DNA from: Myxococcaceae bacterium
Lineage (GTDB): Bacteria > Myxococcota_A > UBA9160
Assembly (NCBI GenBank): GCA_905339255.1
Contig: CAJPFO010000229.1
Coordinates: 1 to 35,055 of the forward strand
Length of the DNA: 35,055 nt
Reading direction: 5' to 3'
Shown here: positions 15,586 to 24,802 of the stretch, in pieces
Numbering within the stretch: position 1 is the first letter of the stretch
Layout: each line of letters starts with the position of its first letter
Position numbers and translations under genes: made by a program
The notes under the pieces: model-generated
The model's input: only the letters and a program-made list of their open reading frames with translations
The model's database searches: none
What the model was told of the DNA's origin: nothing

Positions 15586-16800
15586 CTAGCCCGAGCGGAG
15601 CCAGAGCCATCCCGCCGCGATGGCGAGCGTTGCGAGGGTGACCGGCACGCCGGCTCGTGCGTGCGTGGCCCAGCCGATGCCGACGCCGAGCCGCCGCGCC
15701 TGATCGACGACGATCAGGTTCGCGATGCTGCCGACGAGGAGGAGGTTTCCGGCGAGCGTGCTCGCGAGGGCCAGGATGGCGCCGCCCTCGGGAGGGCGAG
15801 CGACGGGGAGGAGGAGCATCACGGCGGGGACGTTCGAGACGAGGTTCGAGAGGACGACCGTCGTCGTGAAAAGGAGGTCCGGCCGCGAAAGGTCGAGGCC
15901 CGAGGCAGCGAGGGATTCGAGGGCGCGTGCGAGAAGCCCCGTCTCCTCGAAGGCGCGATTCACGACGAAGAGCCCGAAGAACAGGACGAGAAGCTCCCAG
16001 TCGACGAGCCCGAGCACGCGGCTCGAGGCCATGCGGCGCGAGAGCAGGAGCACGCCGGCCGCCGCGAGCGCGACGTGGTCGCGCGGGATCTCCGTCACGA
16101 GAAAGGCGATCACGACGCCCGAGAGGACGAGGATTCCCTTCGTGCTCTGCCAGCGATCGAAGGCCGGGGCGTGTACCTCGGAAAGCGGCGTCTCGCGCTC
16201 GAAGCGTCCCCGCCACTGTCTGGCGAGGATCGCCCAGGTGGCGGCGAGCCCGAGCACCGAAGGGACGAGCGCGTCGGCGAGATACCCCGCGAACGAGAGC
16301 CGGAGCGTCTCGCCGATCAGCATGTTCTGCGGGTTTCCGATGAGCGTGGCTGCCGAGCCGACGTTCGAGGCGCAGGCGAGCGCGAGGAGGAAGGGAACCG
16401 GATCGAGCCTCCTTCGCGAGCAGACCTCGACGAGGATCGGCGCCATCGCGAGGCAGACGATGTCGTTCGCGAGGAGCGCCGAGAGGACCCCTGCGGTCGC
16501 GACGAGGGCGGCGAGAAGTGCCTCGGGGCTCGCGCGGTGTGCCGCGAGTCGCCGTGTTACGTGGGTGTAGAAGCCGCCGAGACGGAATTGCGCCGAGACG
16601 ATCATGAGCCCGAACAGAAGCGCGAGAGTCGGAGCATCGACCGCTCCCGCCGCCTCTTCGAGCGAGAGGTCGCCGCCTGCGACGAGCACGATCGCTCCCA
16701 GAAGTGCGACGCCCGTGCGGTCGAGGGCGAGGCGAGGAAGACCGCCGAGGATCATCCCGGCATAGACCACGACGAAGACGGCGATGGCGAGCGATTCCAT
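15586..16800 (-). CDS. SLC13/ArsB-NhaD superfamily anion permease (YbiR-like)
   Basis: The 404-residue membrane protein starts at the ATG at 16800, six bases after the stop of the acyltransferase gene, so the two are probably one operon. The open frame continues upstream, but that part is a shadow. About eleven hydrophobic stretches are seen. Family marks are DRTGVALLGA near the N-terminus, ALLANDIVCLAMAPI, and ASNVGSAATLIGNPQN in the first half; VLSNLVSNVPAVMLLLP is the matching element of the second half. The superfamily includes Na+/dicarboxylate and sulfate carriers, arsenite pumps and Na+/H+ antiporters. The GNPQN form is typical of the YbiR/SLC13-like group of unsettled substrate. Confidence 0.85.
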   Translation of the reverse strand: MESLAIAVFVVVYAGMILGGLPRLALDRTGVALLGAIVLVAGGDLSLEEAAGAVDAPTLALLFGLMIVSAQFRLGGFYTHVTRRLAAHRASPEALLAALVATAGVLSALLANDIVCLAMAPILVEVCSRRRLDPVPFLLALACASNVGSAATLIGNPQNMLIGETLRLSFAGYLADALVPSVLGLAATWAILARQWRGRFERETPLSEVHAPAFDRWQSTKGILVLSGVVIAFLVTEIPRDHVALAAAGVLLLSRRMASSRVLGLVDWELLVLFFGLFVVNRAFEETGLLARALESLAASGLDLSRPDLLFTTTVVLSNLVSNVPAVMLLLPVARPPEGGAILALASTLAGNLLLVGSIANLIVVDQARRLGVGIGWATHARAGVPVTLATLAIAAGWLWLRSG

Positions 16801-16805
16801 CCGGC

Positions 16806-17951
16806 TCAGCCGATGACGCGCTTGGTTGCGCGGTCGACGAGCTTCTCGAGAAGTCCCGATCCGAGCGTCACCAGGCCGAGCAGGGTCAAGCCCATGGGAA
16901 CGATCCGGCCGAGCGGAAGCTCGCGAAGCCGCTCTGCCGCGAAGTTCAGGTAGGGCTGGTGGAGGAGATAGACGCCGTACGAGGTGAGCCCGACCCAGAC
17001 GAGCGGGCGCGCGAGCCCCGGAACGAGAAGGAGTCCCCGCGCGATCTGGGCCGAGATCGCAAAGAGGCCCATCCCGACGAGCCCGTCGGTGCAGGTGAAG
17101 CTCCAGCCCGGCCGGTAGCTCAGGAAGCCGAGCGCGTAGATGGCCACCCCGAGGGCGAGGCCCGTCGGCCCGAGGAGGATGCGGAGCGTCGCCTCGCGGT
17201 GCCGACGGAGCATCCATCCGATGCTCATCCCCGCCGCGAACTCCCAGAGCCTCGATCCGAAGAAGGCTCCCATCACGAAGTTTCCGTTCGCTTCGAGGAC
17301 GAAGAGGAGGATCGCCCGGCTCGCGATCGTGAATGCCGCGCAAACGACGAGGAACACTCCGGGTCCGAGTCTGCGAAGCCCCGCCGCGAGAATCGGGAAG
17401 ACGAGATAGAGCTGGACGATGCAACCGAAGAACCACCAGGCCGGGACGGCATAGTAGAAGAGGCTCGGCGGCCAGACGCGGTCGCCGAGGAAGCTCGCGA
17501 CGAAGCGCCAGTCGACGGGGTCGGGACGCGCGACGAAGGGAGAGACGAGCCAGACGAGGTGCGCGGCCCAATACATCGGGAACAGGCGCAAGAGGCGCTG
17601 GCGGTACCAGACGCGCCATCCATCTCGCGGCACCCCGGCTTCTCCGAGCCCGTAGGCGAGAACGAGCCCCGAGAGCAGCAGAAAGACCGAAACGGCCTGC
17701 GAGCCGAGCTGCGAGAAGCCGACGAACACGGCCTCGGCGAGGCACGCGATCGTCCCGAAGGCTCCCGAAGGATCACACTTATCCGTGTAGATCGTGAAAT
17801 ACTGCGGATGGAAGGGCCAGGGCTCGCGGCCGGCCGACCACGTCGAGAAGTAGTGGAACCAGGCCACCCAGAGGATCGAGAAGGCGCGCGTGGCGTCGAT
17901 CCAATCGAGTCGCACTCGCGGCCTGGAATCGGGGCGTGACACGGGCGCCAT
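16806..17951 (-). CDS. Acyltransferase 3 family membrane protein (OafA/NodX type)
   Basis: The 381-residue membrane protein starts at the ATG at 17951. It has the expected acyltransferase-3 pattern of about ten helices. The first helix has RAFSILWVAWFHYFS with the catalytic-type His, followed by a periplasmic loop with two cysteines or aromatic residues (TIYTDKCDPSG). Then come SVFLLLSGLVLAYGLG, the paired basic motif WYRQRLLRLFPMYW, and LTSYGVYLLHQPYL near the end. Members move acetyl or other acyl groups across or at the inner membrane onto O-antigen, peptidoglycan, exopolysaccharide or lipids. No glycosyltransferases are adjacent, so the acceptor is unknown. The closely spaced downstream permease may be functionally linked or just co-transcribed. 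Confidence 0.88.
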   Translation of the reverse strand: MAPVSRPDSRPRVRLDWIDATRAFSILWVAWFHYFSTWSAGREPWPFHPQYFTIYTDKCDPSGAFGTIACLAEAVFVGFSQLGSQAVSVFLLLSGLVLAYGLGEAGVPRDGWRVWYRQRLLRLFPMYWAAHLVWLVSPFVARPDPVDWRFVASFLGDRVWPPSLFYYAVPAWWFFGCIVQLYLVFPILAAGLRRLGPGVFLVVCAAFTIASRAILLFVLEANGNFVMGAFFGSRLWEFAAGMSIGWMLRRHREATLRILLGPTGLALGVAIYALGFLSYRPGWSFTCTDGLVGMGLFAISAQIARGLLLVPGLARPLVWVGLTSYGVYLLHQPYLNFAAERLRELPLGRIVPMGLTLLGLVTLGSGLLEKLVDRATKRVIG

Positions 17952-17990
17952 GCTCCCGGAAAGGAGCGGTCGGCCGCAAGGCGCCGGCGA

Positions 17991-18305
17991 TCAGACCGTC
18001 GAGAAACGGCGGCGCCGGAGCTTCGGGCGCCCGGATCCGTCGCGACCGACCACCTCGTGTGTGACGCCTGCAGGAAGCGAGCGGCCCGCCTTCTCGGCCA
18101 CCTCGCCGCGCGCGAAGAGATCGGCGGCGAAGCGTTCGGCCTCGGCTGCGGCCTCGAAGCCCGAAGTGGCCTTCTTCCGCGAGGCCCGCGCCGAGGCCTT
18201 CGCGCCTCGTCCGGCGGCCGGCTTCGCGGCCGCACGCTTCGTGCCGGCGGCCGGTTTCGAGGCGGGACGCTTTGCGCGAGGTCGCTTCGCTTTCTTCGCG
18301 GCCAT
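17991..18305 (-). CDS. Ala/Lys/Pro-rich, histone H1-like small basic protein
   Basis: The protein has 104 residues, with its ATG at 18305. Residues 1-47 are almost only Ala, Lys, Arg, Pro and Gly (AAKKAKRPRAKRPASKP and similar), like the tail of histone H1 or HU-extension proteins, and would bind nucleic acid non-specifically. The C-terminal half is ordered-looking: FEAAAEAERFAADLFARGE, AGRSLPAGVTHEVVGRDGSG, ending LRRRRFSTV. Similar short proteins with a GxLPxGxTHE(I/V) stretch seem recurrent in high-GC deltaproteobacteria as far as I recall. It ends before the acyltransferase start (39-base gap, same strand). A role in chromatin or RNA is inferred from composition. Confidence 0.65.
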   Translation of the reverse strand: MAAKKAKRPRAKRPASKPAAGTKRAAAKPAAGRGAKASARASRKKATSGFEAAAEAERFAADLFARGEVAEKAGRSLPAGVTHEVVGRDGSGRPKLRRRRFSTV

Positions 18306-18448
18306 GGCTCGAGGCTAGGAGAGCGACCGGAGACCCGCACCGACGAGGGGCTCTCGTGCCGCGCGTCGTCGCATCGGCCCGATCCGCCGGGTCGCGCCGG
18401 CCTCGGACGGTGCGCCCCTCTCCCGGGGCCCGCCTCGCGGGGTGTGCG

Positions 18449-19951
18449 TCACGGGGCGTCGAATCCGCAGTCGAAGAAGCGGCGGGTCACGACGAGCCGG
18501 CCGCGCTCGCGGGAGAGCGTGTGCGTCCTTCGCGCCGGGCGGACTCCAGAGGCGGGAAGCCGGCCGCGCTCGGCTCCGAGATCGATCCGGCCGCGGCGGA
18601 GCAGGACCTCGAGAAATGCGCGTGCGTCGTCGTGCGGATCGACGAGTGCGACCGATCCGCCCCGGTAGGCTGCGCCGCGCGGAGTCTCCGCGTCGGGGGC
18701 GACCGGGATCCGCAGCAGCAGGCGGCGTCGCCCGAGGCCGAGACTCGCTCCCTCGAAGGCAACGAGTGGAAGCGCCACCGGCGACTGCGTTCGCGGGCCC
18801 GGCGCCGGTCGCCCTCGAGGAGCGCGGCCGGCGCCTTCCGCTTCCCCGCTCGAGCTCCGGCTCCGCACCCCTGCGGCCTTCGGCTTCGGCGGCGCCGCGG
18901 TGGAATCGAGCGAAAGGATGCCACGACGCAGGAACGCGGTTCGAAGTGCCTCCGCATTGCGAGCGCCGAGCTGGTCACGGTCGGCATCGAGCATGCGCGT
19001 CGCGATCTCCGCGAAGTAGCCGGGGACGATCCTCGCGCGGACGACCGCTTCGACGAGGAGGGTCGAGAGATCCCTCGCCGCCTCGACCAGGTGTCTTTCC
19101 GCGGGCTTCTTCGCGGCACCCGCCACGGCGAGTGCGAGCGCTTCGAACGCCCCTGCGGTGAAGACGCGCGAGAAGGAATGAGGCTCGCGCGAGAGCGTCG
19201 CATCCGGACCGGAGGGCGGCAGCTCGCCCGGTGGCCGGTAGAAGAAGGCATTCACCGCATTGCGCAGGCAATCCTCGGCGACGAGCTCCGGACGGCTCTG
19301 GCGGATCGCCCAGCCGAGACTCTCGGCGAGACGCGAGAGCCTCGAGCTCCGGAAGAGCTTGCCTCCCGTCGCTTCGAGCACCGCGCTTCGCACGCTCGGG
19401 ATCTCGAGGGCGGCGAGGATCGCAGAGAGATCGCCGAAGCTCTCGTGGAAGGCGGCGGCCTCGGTGCTCATCACGTCCCAGAGCTCGGGCCGGATCGCGT
19501 CGAGGATCGCGTGGCCGAGCTCGTGCGTGACGACGTCCGGGCTCTCCCCCGAATAGATCATCGTGCCCGCCACTTCCTCGTGGAAGAACGAGAGGCTCTC
19601 GCGGTCGTAGTACGCGTTCAGGTCGCGTCCGCGGTCGAGATGGATGCGCAGCCGCTCCGTCGCGGCCCAGCCGCGTTCCCCCATCCGCGGCGCCCAGAGC
19701 GAGATGCCGCGCGTGATCGATTCGATCGCCGTCCAGTAGCGGAAGCCGGGAGTCCCGGGCTCGTGGAGGGCGAGCGGGGGCGCCTTCGCGACGATCGCGA
19801 GACGAAGCTTCGCAGGCGGCATCGAGGGCGCCGGGAGCCGGATCGGCAGCGCACCCGAGAGCGGGTCGTCTTCCCAGCCGAGGATCTCTCTCGCAGCGGG
19901 CGCGGCGTCCCGGCGCCTCCCCGAGGCTCTCGCGCGCCGCGCCGGGCTCAA
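18449..19951 (-). CDS. Gluzincin-type (thermolysin-like) metalloprotein, cytoplasmic
   Basis: The 500-residue protein starts with TTG at 19951, whose TTGA overlaps the pyc stop, so translation is probably coupled to pyruvate carboxylase. Residues 140-175 read DVVTHELGHAILDAIRP and then AAAFHESFGDLSAIL: His143, Glu144 and His147 of HExxH, with Glu170 in the position of thermolysin's third zinc ligand. The spacing is three residues longer than in thermolysin. There is no signal peptide and the N-terminus is Arg-rich, which is unusual for an M4-like enzyme and points to an internal role. A low-complexity linker (~370-400) is followed by a C-terminal beta-rich domain. It could be a true peptidase or a zinc protein with another job. 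The coupling with pyc is the main clue but does not show the function. Confidence 0.7.
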   Translation of the reverse strand: MSPARRARASGRRRDAAPAAREILGWEDDPLSGALPIRLPAPSMPPAKLRLAIVAKAPPLALHEPGTPGFRYWTAIESITRGISLWAPRMGERGWAATERLRIHLDRGRDLNAYYDRESLSFFHEEVAGTMIYSGESPDVVTHELGHAILDAIRPELWDVMSTEAAAFHESFGDLSAILAALEIPSVRSAVLEATGGKLFRSSRLSRLAESLGWAIRQSRPELVAEDCLRNAVNAFFYRPPGELPPSGPDATLSREPHSFSRVFTAGAFEALALAVAGAAKKPAERHLVEAARDLSTLLVEAVVRARIVPGYFAEIATRMLDADRDQLGARNAEALRTAFLRRGILSLDSTAAPPKPKAAGVRSRSSSGEAEGAGRAPRGRPAPGPRTQSPVALPLVAFEGASLGLGRRRLLLRIPVAPDAETPRGAAYRGGSVALVDPHDDARAFLEVLLRRGRIDLGAERGRLPASGVRPARRTHTLSRERGRLVVTRRFFDCGFDAP

Positions 19952-22900
19952 GTCGGCCCGCCGTCCGGATCGGGATCGATCTCGAGCAGGAGGTCGCCGG
20001 CCTGGACGCGGGTTCCCGCCGCGATCACGATGCTCTTGATCCGCCCCGGGAGATTCGCCGAGACGTTGCTCTCCATCTTCATCGCTTCGATCCCCGCGAG
20101 CCGCTCGCCGCGCACGATGCGGTCGCCCTCGCGGCGCGTGTACGAGACGACGAGCCCCGGAAGCGGCGCGCCGACCTGGCGCGGATCATCCGGGTCGGCC
20201 TTCCGATGCTGCGCCACGACGATCCCGCTGCTCGCGTCGCGGACGAAGATCCGGCGAGGCTGGCCGTTGAGCTCGAAGAAGACGCCGCGCTTTCCCTCGG
20301 CGTCGGGCTGCGACACGGCGACCAGGCGGATCACGTAGCTCCGTCCGGGCTCGACCGAGACGTGGATCTCCTGGCCCGGGACCATGCCGTGGAAGAAGGT
20401 CGTCGTCGGGAGCACCGAGACGTCGCCGTGCTTCTCCATCTCGGCGCAGAAGTCGAGGAAGACCCTGGGATAGAGGAGATACGAAAGCACCTCGGAGGTG
20501 GTCGGCATGCGGCCGATCTTCGTCTCGACCTCCTTGGCCACGCGGTCGAAGTCGGGCGGCTCGAGGTCCTCGCCCGGGCGACCTTCGATCGCCGGCCGGC
20601 CCTTGAGAACCAGCGAGCGCAACGGTTCGGGGAACCCGTACGGCGGCCGGCCGATCCTTCCCTCGAAGTACTCGATCACCGAGACGGGGAACGAGAGGTC
20701 CGAGCCGCTCTCGAGGACGTCCTCGGGCGAGAGGCCGTTCGAGATCATGTAGAGCGCCATGTCGCCGACGACCTTCGAGGAGGGCGTCACCTTCACGATG
20801 TCGCCGAAGAGGTCGTTCACCCGGCGATACATCCTCATCACCTCGTGCCAGCGCTCGCCGAGGCCCATCGCGATGGCCTGCTCGCGGAGGTTCGTGTACT
20901 GGCCCCCCGGAATCTCGTGGACGTAGACGTCCGCGCTCCCCGCTCGCGGCGCGCCGTCGAAGACGCGGTAGCCGTCGCGGACGTTCTCCCAGTACGCACC
21001 GAACTCGAGCAAGCGCTCGAGCGAGAGTCCCGTCGCTCGTGGAGTCCGATCGAGCATCGCGACGATGCTCTCGAGGTTCGGCTGCGAGGTCGATCCGGAG
21101 AAGGGACCGAACGCGCAATCGACGATGTCGACGCCGACCTCCGCTGCCTTCAAGAGCGTCGCGGCCTGGATCCCCGACGTGTCGTGCGTGTGCAGGTGGA
21201 CGGGGACACCGATCTCCTCGCGAAGCGCACGAACCAGCCGCTCCGCAGCATACGGCTTGAGCAGCCCGGCCATGTCCTTGACCGCGATCAGGTGGGCGCC
21301 CCTCCGGACGAGATCCTTCGCGAGATCGACGTAGTAGCCGAGGCCGTAGCGCTCGCGGGTCGGATCGAGGAGGTCGCCCGTGTAGCAGAGGGCCGCCTCG
21401 GCGATCTTTCCGGCCTCGCGGACGGCGTCGATCGCGACCTGCATCTGCTCGGTCCAGTTGAGCGAGTCGAAGATCCGGAAGAGGTCGATCCCGCAGCCCG
21501 CGGCTTCGTGGACGAAGCGGCGAACGACCTCGTCGGGATACGTCGTGTAGCCGACGGCGTTCGCTCCGCGCAGCAGCATCTGGAAGATCGTGTTCGGAAT
21601 CGCACGGCGGAGCTGGACGAGGCGCTCCCACGGATCCTCGTCGAGGAAGCGCATCGCGACGTCGAAGGTGGCGCCTCCCCACATCTCGTACGAGAAGAGC
21701 TCGGGGGCGTGTCGCGCGAGCGCAGGCGCCACGGCGAGCATGTCGTGCGTCCGCATCCGCGTCGCGAGGAGCGATTGGTGCGCGTCGCGGAAGGTCGTGT
21801 CGGTGACGAGCACGCGCTCCTGATCGCGGATCCACTCCATGAACTTCTCGGGGCCGAGCCGGTCGAGGATCTGCTTCGTCCCGTCGGGAGGGGGCGCTTC
21901 GCGGTCGTGCGACGGCGGCTCGGGCTCGCTTCGCTCTGGGTCGGGGGTCGAGCGCGGGACTCCCGGACGCCCGTTCACGGTGACCTCGGCCACGTATTGC
22001 AGGAGTCGCGTCCCGCGGTCGCGCCGCGGAGGGAAGTGCAGGAGCTCGGGTGTGCCGTCGATGAACGCGGTCGTGCACCCGCCATCGAGGAAGACGCCGT
22101 GGCGGAGCACGTTCTCGAGGAAGCGGATGTTCGTCTCGACGCCACGGACGCGGAACTCTCCGAGCGCGCGAAGCGTCCGGGACGCGGCCTCCTCGAGGCT
22201 TCGGCCCTTCGTGGTGAGCTTCACGAGCAGCGAGTCGTAATACGGGGTGATGAGCGCGCCGGCGAACGCCGAACCCGCGTCGAGTCGCACGCCGAGCCCG
22301 CCCGGCGAGCGGTAGCTGATGAGCTGGCCGAAATCGGGCAGGAAGCGGTTCTCGGGATTCTCGGTCGTGATCCGGCACTGGATCGCGAAACCGCGCGTCT
22401 CGAGCTCCGACGCGATGATCCCGATCTCTGCGAGCCGCTCGCCGCGAGCGATCCGGATCTGCGATTGAACGAGGTCGATCCCCGTCACCTCCTCGGTCAC
22501 GGTGTGTTCGACCTGGATCCGCGGGTTCATCTCGATGAAGTAGAAGCTCCCGCCGGCGAGAAGGAACTCGACCGTTCCGGCGTTCTCGTAGCCGATGTGG
22601 CGAGCGAAACGGACCGCCGTATCGCAAAGCTCGCGTCGGAGCGCCGGATCGAGGCCGGGAGCGGGGGCGATCTCGAGGACCTTCTGGTGCCGGCGCTGGA
22701 TCGAGCAGTCGCGCTCGAAGAGATGGACGACGTCGCCGTGCGCATCGGCGAGGATCTGCACCTCGATGTGCTTCGGGTTCTCGAGGAGCTTCTCGACGAA
22801 GACTTCGTCGGTTCCGAACGCCTGCTGCGCCTCGCGTCGCGCCGAGTCGTAGGCCGCGTCGAGTCCGGTGGCCTCGCGAACCACCCGAAGACCTCGCCCG

Positions 22901-23400
22901 CCGCCGCCGCCCGCGGCCTTCACCATCACCGGGTAGCCGATCTCCCGGGCGGCGGCGCGAGCCGCCTCGATCGAAGGCAAGGGGGACGTCCCCGGGATGA
23001 GCGGGAGCCCGGCGGCTTCGGCCGCGTGGCGTGCCGCGACCTTGTCGCCCATCTGGTCGAGGAGGTCGGGCGAAGGACCGATGAAGACGAGGCCCGACTC
23101 CGTCACCGCGCGCGCGAAGTCGGCACGTTCCGAAAGGAAGCCGTACCCCGGATGCACGGCGTCGGCTTCGGTGCGGCGTGCGATCTCGAGAATGCGCCGC
23201 ACGTCGAGGTACGAGCGGACAGGCTCGCCGGGCTCGCCGATCTGGTACGCCTCGTCGGCCTTGAAGCGATGCAGCGAGAAGCGGTCCTCGTGTGCGTAGA
23301 TGCCGATCGAACGGATGCCGAGCTCGGCGCAAGCGCGGTGCACGCGGATGGCGATCTCGCCGCGATTCGCGACGAGCAGGCGACGGATCGGGCGGGGCAT
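19948..23400 (-). CDS. pyc: Pyruvate carboxylase, single-chain
   Basis: The 1150-residue protein, the normal family length, starts at the ATG at 23400 (MPRPIRRLLVANRGEIAIRV). It has biotin carboxylase (1-~450) with ATP-grasp AAGGGGGRGLRVV and EMNPRIQVEHTVTE; carboxyltransferase (~530-830) with VTDTTFRDAHQSLLATRMR, the metal-site HLHTHDTSG and VKDMAGLL; the PYC-OADA domain; and a biotinyl domain with EAMKMES, lysine at 1108. It converts pyruvate, bicarbonate and ATP to oxaloacetate, refilling the TCA cycle and starting gluconeogenesis. There is a Pro/Glu-rich insert (~475-500, ERSEPEPPSHDREAPPP) between the carboxylase and transferase parts. The overlapping downstream gene is a zinc metalloprotein. 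Its promoter must lie in the 296-base divergent gap. Confidence 0.97.
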   Translation of the reverse strand: MPRPIRRLLVANRGEIAIRVHRACAELGIRSIGIYAHEDRFSLHRFKADEAYQIGEPGEPVRSYLDVRRILEIARRTEADAVHPGYGFLSERADFARAVTESGLVFIGPSPDLLDQMGDKVAARHAAEAAGLPLIPGTSPLPSIEAARAAAREIGYPVMVKAAGGGGGRGLRVVREATGLDAAYDSARREAQQAFGTDEVFVEKLLENPKHIEVQILADAHGDVVHLFERDCSIQRRHQKVLEIAPAPGLDPALRRELCDTAVRFARHIGYENAGTVEFLLAGGSFYFIEMNPRIQVEHTVTEEVTGIDLVQSQIRIARGERLAEIGIIASELETRGFAIQCRITTENPENRFLPDFGQLISYRSPGGLGVRLDAGSAFAGALITPYYDSLLVKLTTKGRSLEEAASRTLRALGEFRVRGVETNIRFLENVLRHGVFLDGGCTTAFIDGTPELLHFPPRRDRGTRLLQYVAEVTVNGRPGVPRSTPDPERSEPEPPSHDREAPPPDGTKQILDRLGPEKFMEWIRDQERVLVTDTTFRDAHQSLLATRMRTHDMLAVAPALARHAPELFSYEMWGGATFDVAMRFLDEDPWERLVQLRRAIPNTIFQMLLRGANAVGYTTYPDEVVRRFVHEAAGCGIDLFRIFDSLNWTEQMQVAIDAVREAGKIAEAALCYTGDLLDPTRERYGLGYYVDLAKDLVRRGAHLIAVKDMAGLLKPYAAERLVRALREEIGVPVHLHTHDTSGIQAATLLKAAEVGVDIVDCAFGPFSGSTSQPNLESIVAMLDRTPRATGLSLERLLEFGAYWENVRDGYRVFDGAPRAGSADVYVHEIPGGQYTNLREQAIAMGLGERWHEVMRMYRRVNDLFGDIVKVTPSSKVVGDMALYMISNGLSPEDVLESGSDLSFPVSVIEYFEGRIGRPPYGFPEPLRSLVLKGRPAIEGRPGEDLEPPDFDRVAKEVETKIGRMPTTSEVLSYLLYPRVFLDFCAEMEKHGDVSVLPTTTFFHGMVPGQEIHVSVEPGRSYVIRLVAVSQPDAEGKRGVFFELNGQPRRIFVRDASSGIVVAQHRKADPDDPRQVGAPLPGLVVSYTRREGDRIVRGERLAGIEAMKMESNVSANLPGRIKSIVIAAGTRVQAGDLLLEIDPDPDGGPT

Positions 23401-23696
23401 CGCGCTCGCGAGTCTAGACCAGACCGGTCCGCCGGCCGGCCTTGCCGGCGTTTCCCCACCGACCCCTGCCACGGAGCGTTTTCCGCTTTTGAAACAACGG
23501 TTTGGAACTGCTTCTGCGAGGTGGGCGAGGTGCCTTGGAGCGTCGTGGTCCAGATGCCAAAAGCGCTTGCCGATCAATGGGTTGCAGGTCGTCTCCGGGG
23601 GAGGGCTGCGAGGCTTCGGAAAGGCCGGCTCTGCTATCATCCCCAGGCCCGAACCCCCGACGCCCGGCCCCGCCGGAGCGTTCCCGCGAAGGATCG
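23401..23696. other. Divergent promoter region between pyc and the TPR-zincin gene
   Basis: Nearly 300 bases with no supported gene. It carries a locally AT-richer stretch around 23480-23510 (TTTTCCGCTTTTGAAACAAC) between the two start codons, a likely place for promoter elements. I could not assign -35/-10 boxes with confidence, and open frames here are shadows. Confidence 0.5.
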
Positions 23697-24734
23697 ATGA
23701 AGGACCGAGATCGCTACTGGGATTGTCTCGATCAGGCGGTGGAGGCCACCAACGGCGGCCGCACCGACGAGGCCTTGGCCTGGCTCGACGAGGCGCTCAA
23801 GGCCGAGCCGAATGGCGCCGAGGCTCGCAACACCCGCGGCGAGATCCTCTGGGACGACGGCCGCGTCGACGAGGCGCTCCGCGAGTTCGAGCTCGCAGGC
23901 AAGGCCGACCCGAAGCTCATGCAGGCGCACTTGAACCGCGCCGAGATCCTGATCGACGAGCTCGGCGAGCACGAACAGGCGCTCGAACTCTGCGATCGGC
24001 TGCTCGCCGGGGGGGGCGAGCTGCCGCGGACCGATCGCGGCCACGAGGCCGAAATCTATTACCTGAAGGCGAAGGCCCTTTTCTACCTCGACGATCTCGA
24101 GGGGTCGCTCTTCTTGGTGCGTCGAGCGCTCAAGGCCGTCGGCGACAACCCGATCTACCGCAGCTTCGAGGGCCAACTTCTCTTCGAGCTCGGCCGTTTC
24201 GCCGAGGCACGCCGCCCGCTCGAGGCTGCCGCTGCGATGGAGCGCGATGCGGCGCAGACCGAGTACCACCTGGCGCTCGTTCTCGAGCGTCTCGGCGAGC
24301 ACGAGGAGGCGAAGCGGCGCTTCGAGCGCGCGAGCCATCTCGACCCCGAGCAGTTTCCGATGCCGCTCGAGATCGGCGACGAGGAGTTCGAGCGGATCGC
24401 CGCGGAGGCGCTCGCGGAGCTCCCCCGCTCGATCCGCGAGTACGTCGCAAACGTTCCCGTGTTGATCGAGGAGTGGCCTTCGAGCGAGCTCGTCGACCAG
24501 GAGGACGTCTCGCCGACGATCCTCGGCATCTTCATCGGCGTGCCGCGGACGGAGGCCGGTAGTTCCGACGTCCGCCGCGACATGGATCGCGTGATCCTGT
24601 TCAAGCGCAACCTCGAGACGAGCTGCCGGGACCGCGACGAGCTGCTTCACGAGATCAAGACGACGGTGAAGCACGAGATCGGTCATTACCTCGGGCTCGA
24701 CGAGGACGACCTCGAGCGGCTCGGCCTCGCGTAG
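23697..24734 (+). CDS. TPR protein with C-terminal minimal zincin domain (Zincin_1/DUF1025 family)
   Basis: The 345-residue protein starts at the ATG at 23697, with AAGGA close upstream. Residues ~8-225 contain successive tetratricopeptide-like helices (GRTDEALAWLDEALKAEPN, GRVDEALREFELAGKADP, GRFAEARRPLEAAAAME, GEHEEAKRRFERASHLDP). The last ~110 residues match the small metallopeptidase family in which a short fold ends in KTTVKHEIGHYLGLDEDDL: HEIGH at 326-330 plus a downstream Gly-x-Asp region, the MMP-like minimal zincin. No signal peptide is present, so it acts in the cytoplasm. The stand-alone zincin in other bacteria is ~120 residues; fusion to a TPR array suggests recruitment to a protein partner. 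The peptidase substrate is unknown. It is followed by glcDEF on the same strand after 68 bases. Confidence 0.8.
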   Translation: MKDRDRYWDCLDQAVEATNGGRTDEALAWLDEALKAEPNGAEARNTRGEILWDDGRVDEALREFELAGKADPKLMQAHLNRAEILIDELGEHEQALELCDRLLAGGGELPRTDRGHEAEIYYLKAKALFYLDDLEGSLFLVRRALKAVGDNPIYRSFEGQLLFELGRFAEARRPLEAAAAMERDAAQTEYHLALVLERLGEHEEAKRRFERASHLDPEQFPMPLEIGDEEFERIAAEALAELPRSIREYVANVPVLIEEWPSSELVDQEDVSPTILGIFIGVPRTEAGSSDVRRDMDRVILFKRNLETSCRDRDELLHEIKTTVKHEIGHYLGLDEDDLERLGLA

Positions 24735-24802
24735 GAGACGGACCCAACGGTGAGATCTCGGGCCAGTCTCCGGGTGCCGAGCGAGCCGGAATCCCGCGCG
24801 AC

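Noticed and set aside
20206-23700. An 1164-codon open frame on the plus strand opposite pyc
   Set aside because: Pyruvate carboxylase is certain on the other strand. The opposing frame is charge-rich, with reverse-codon composition.
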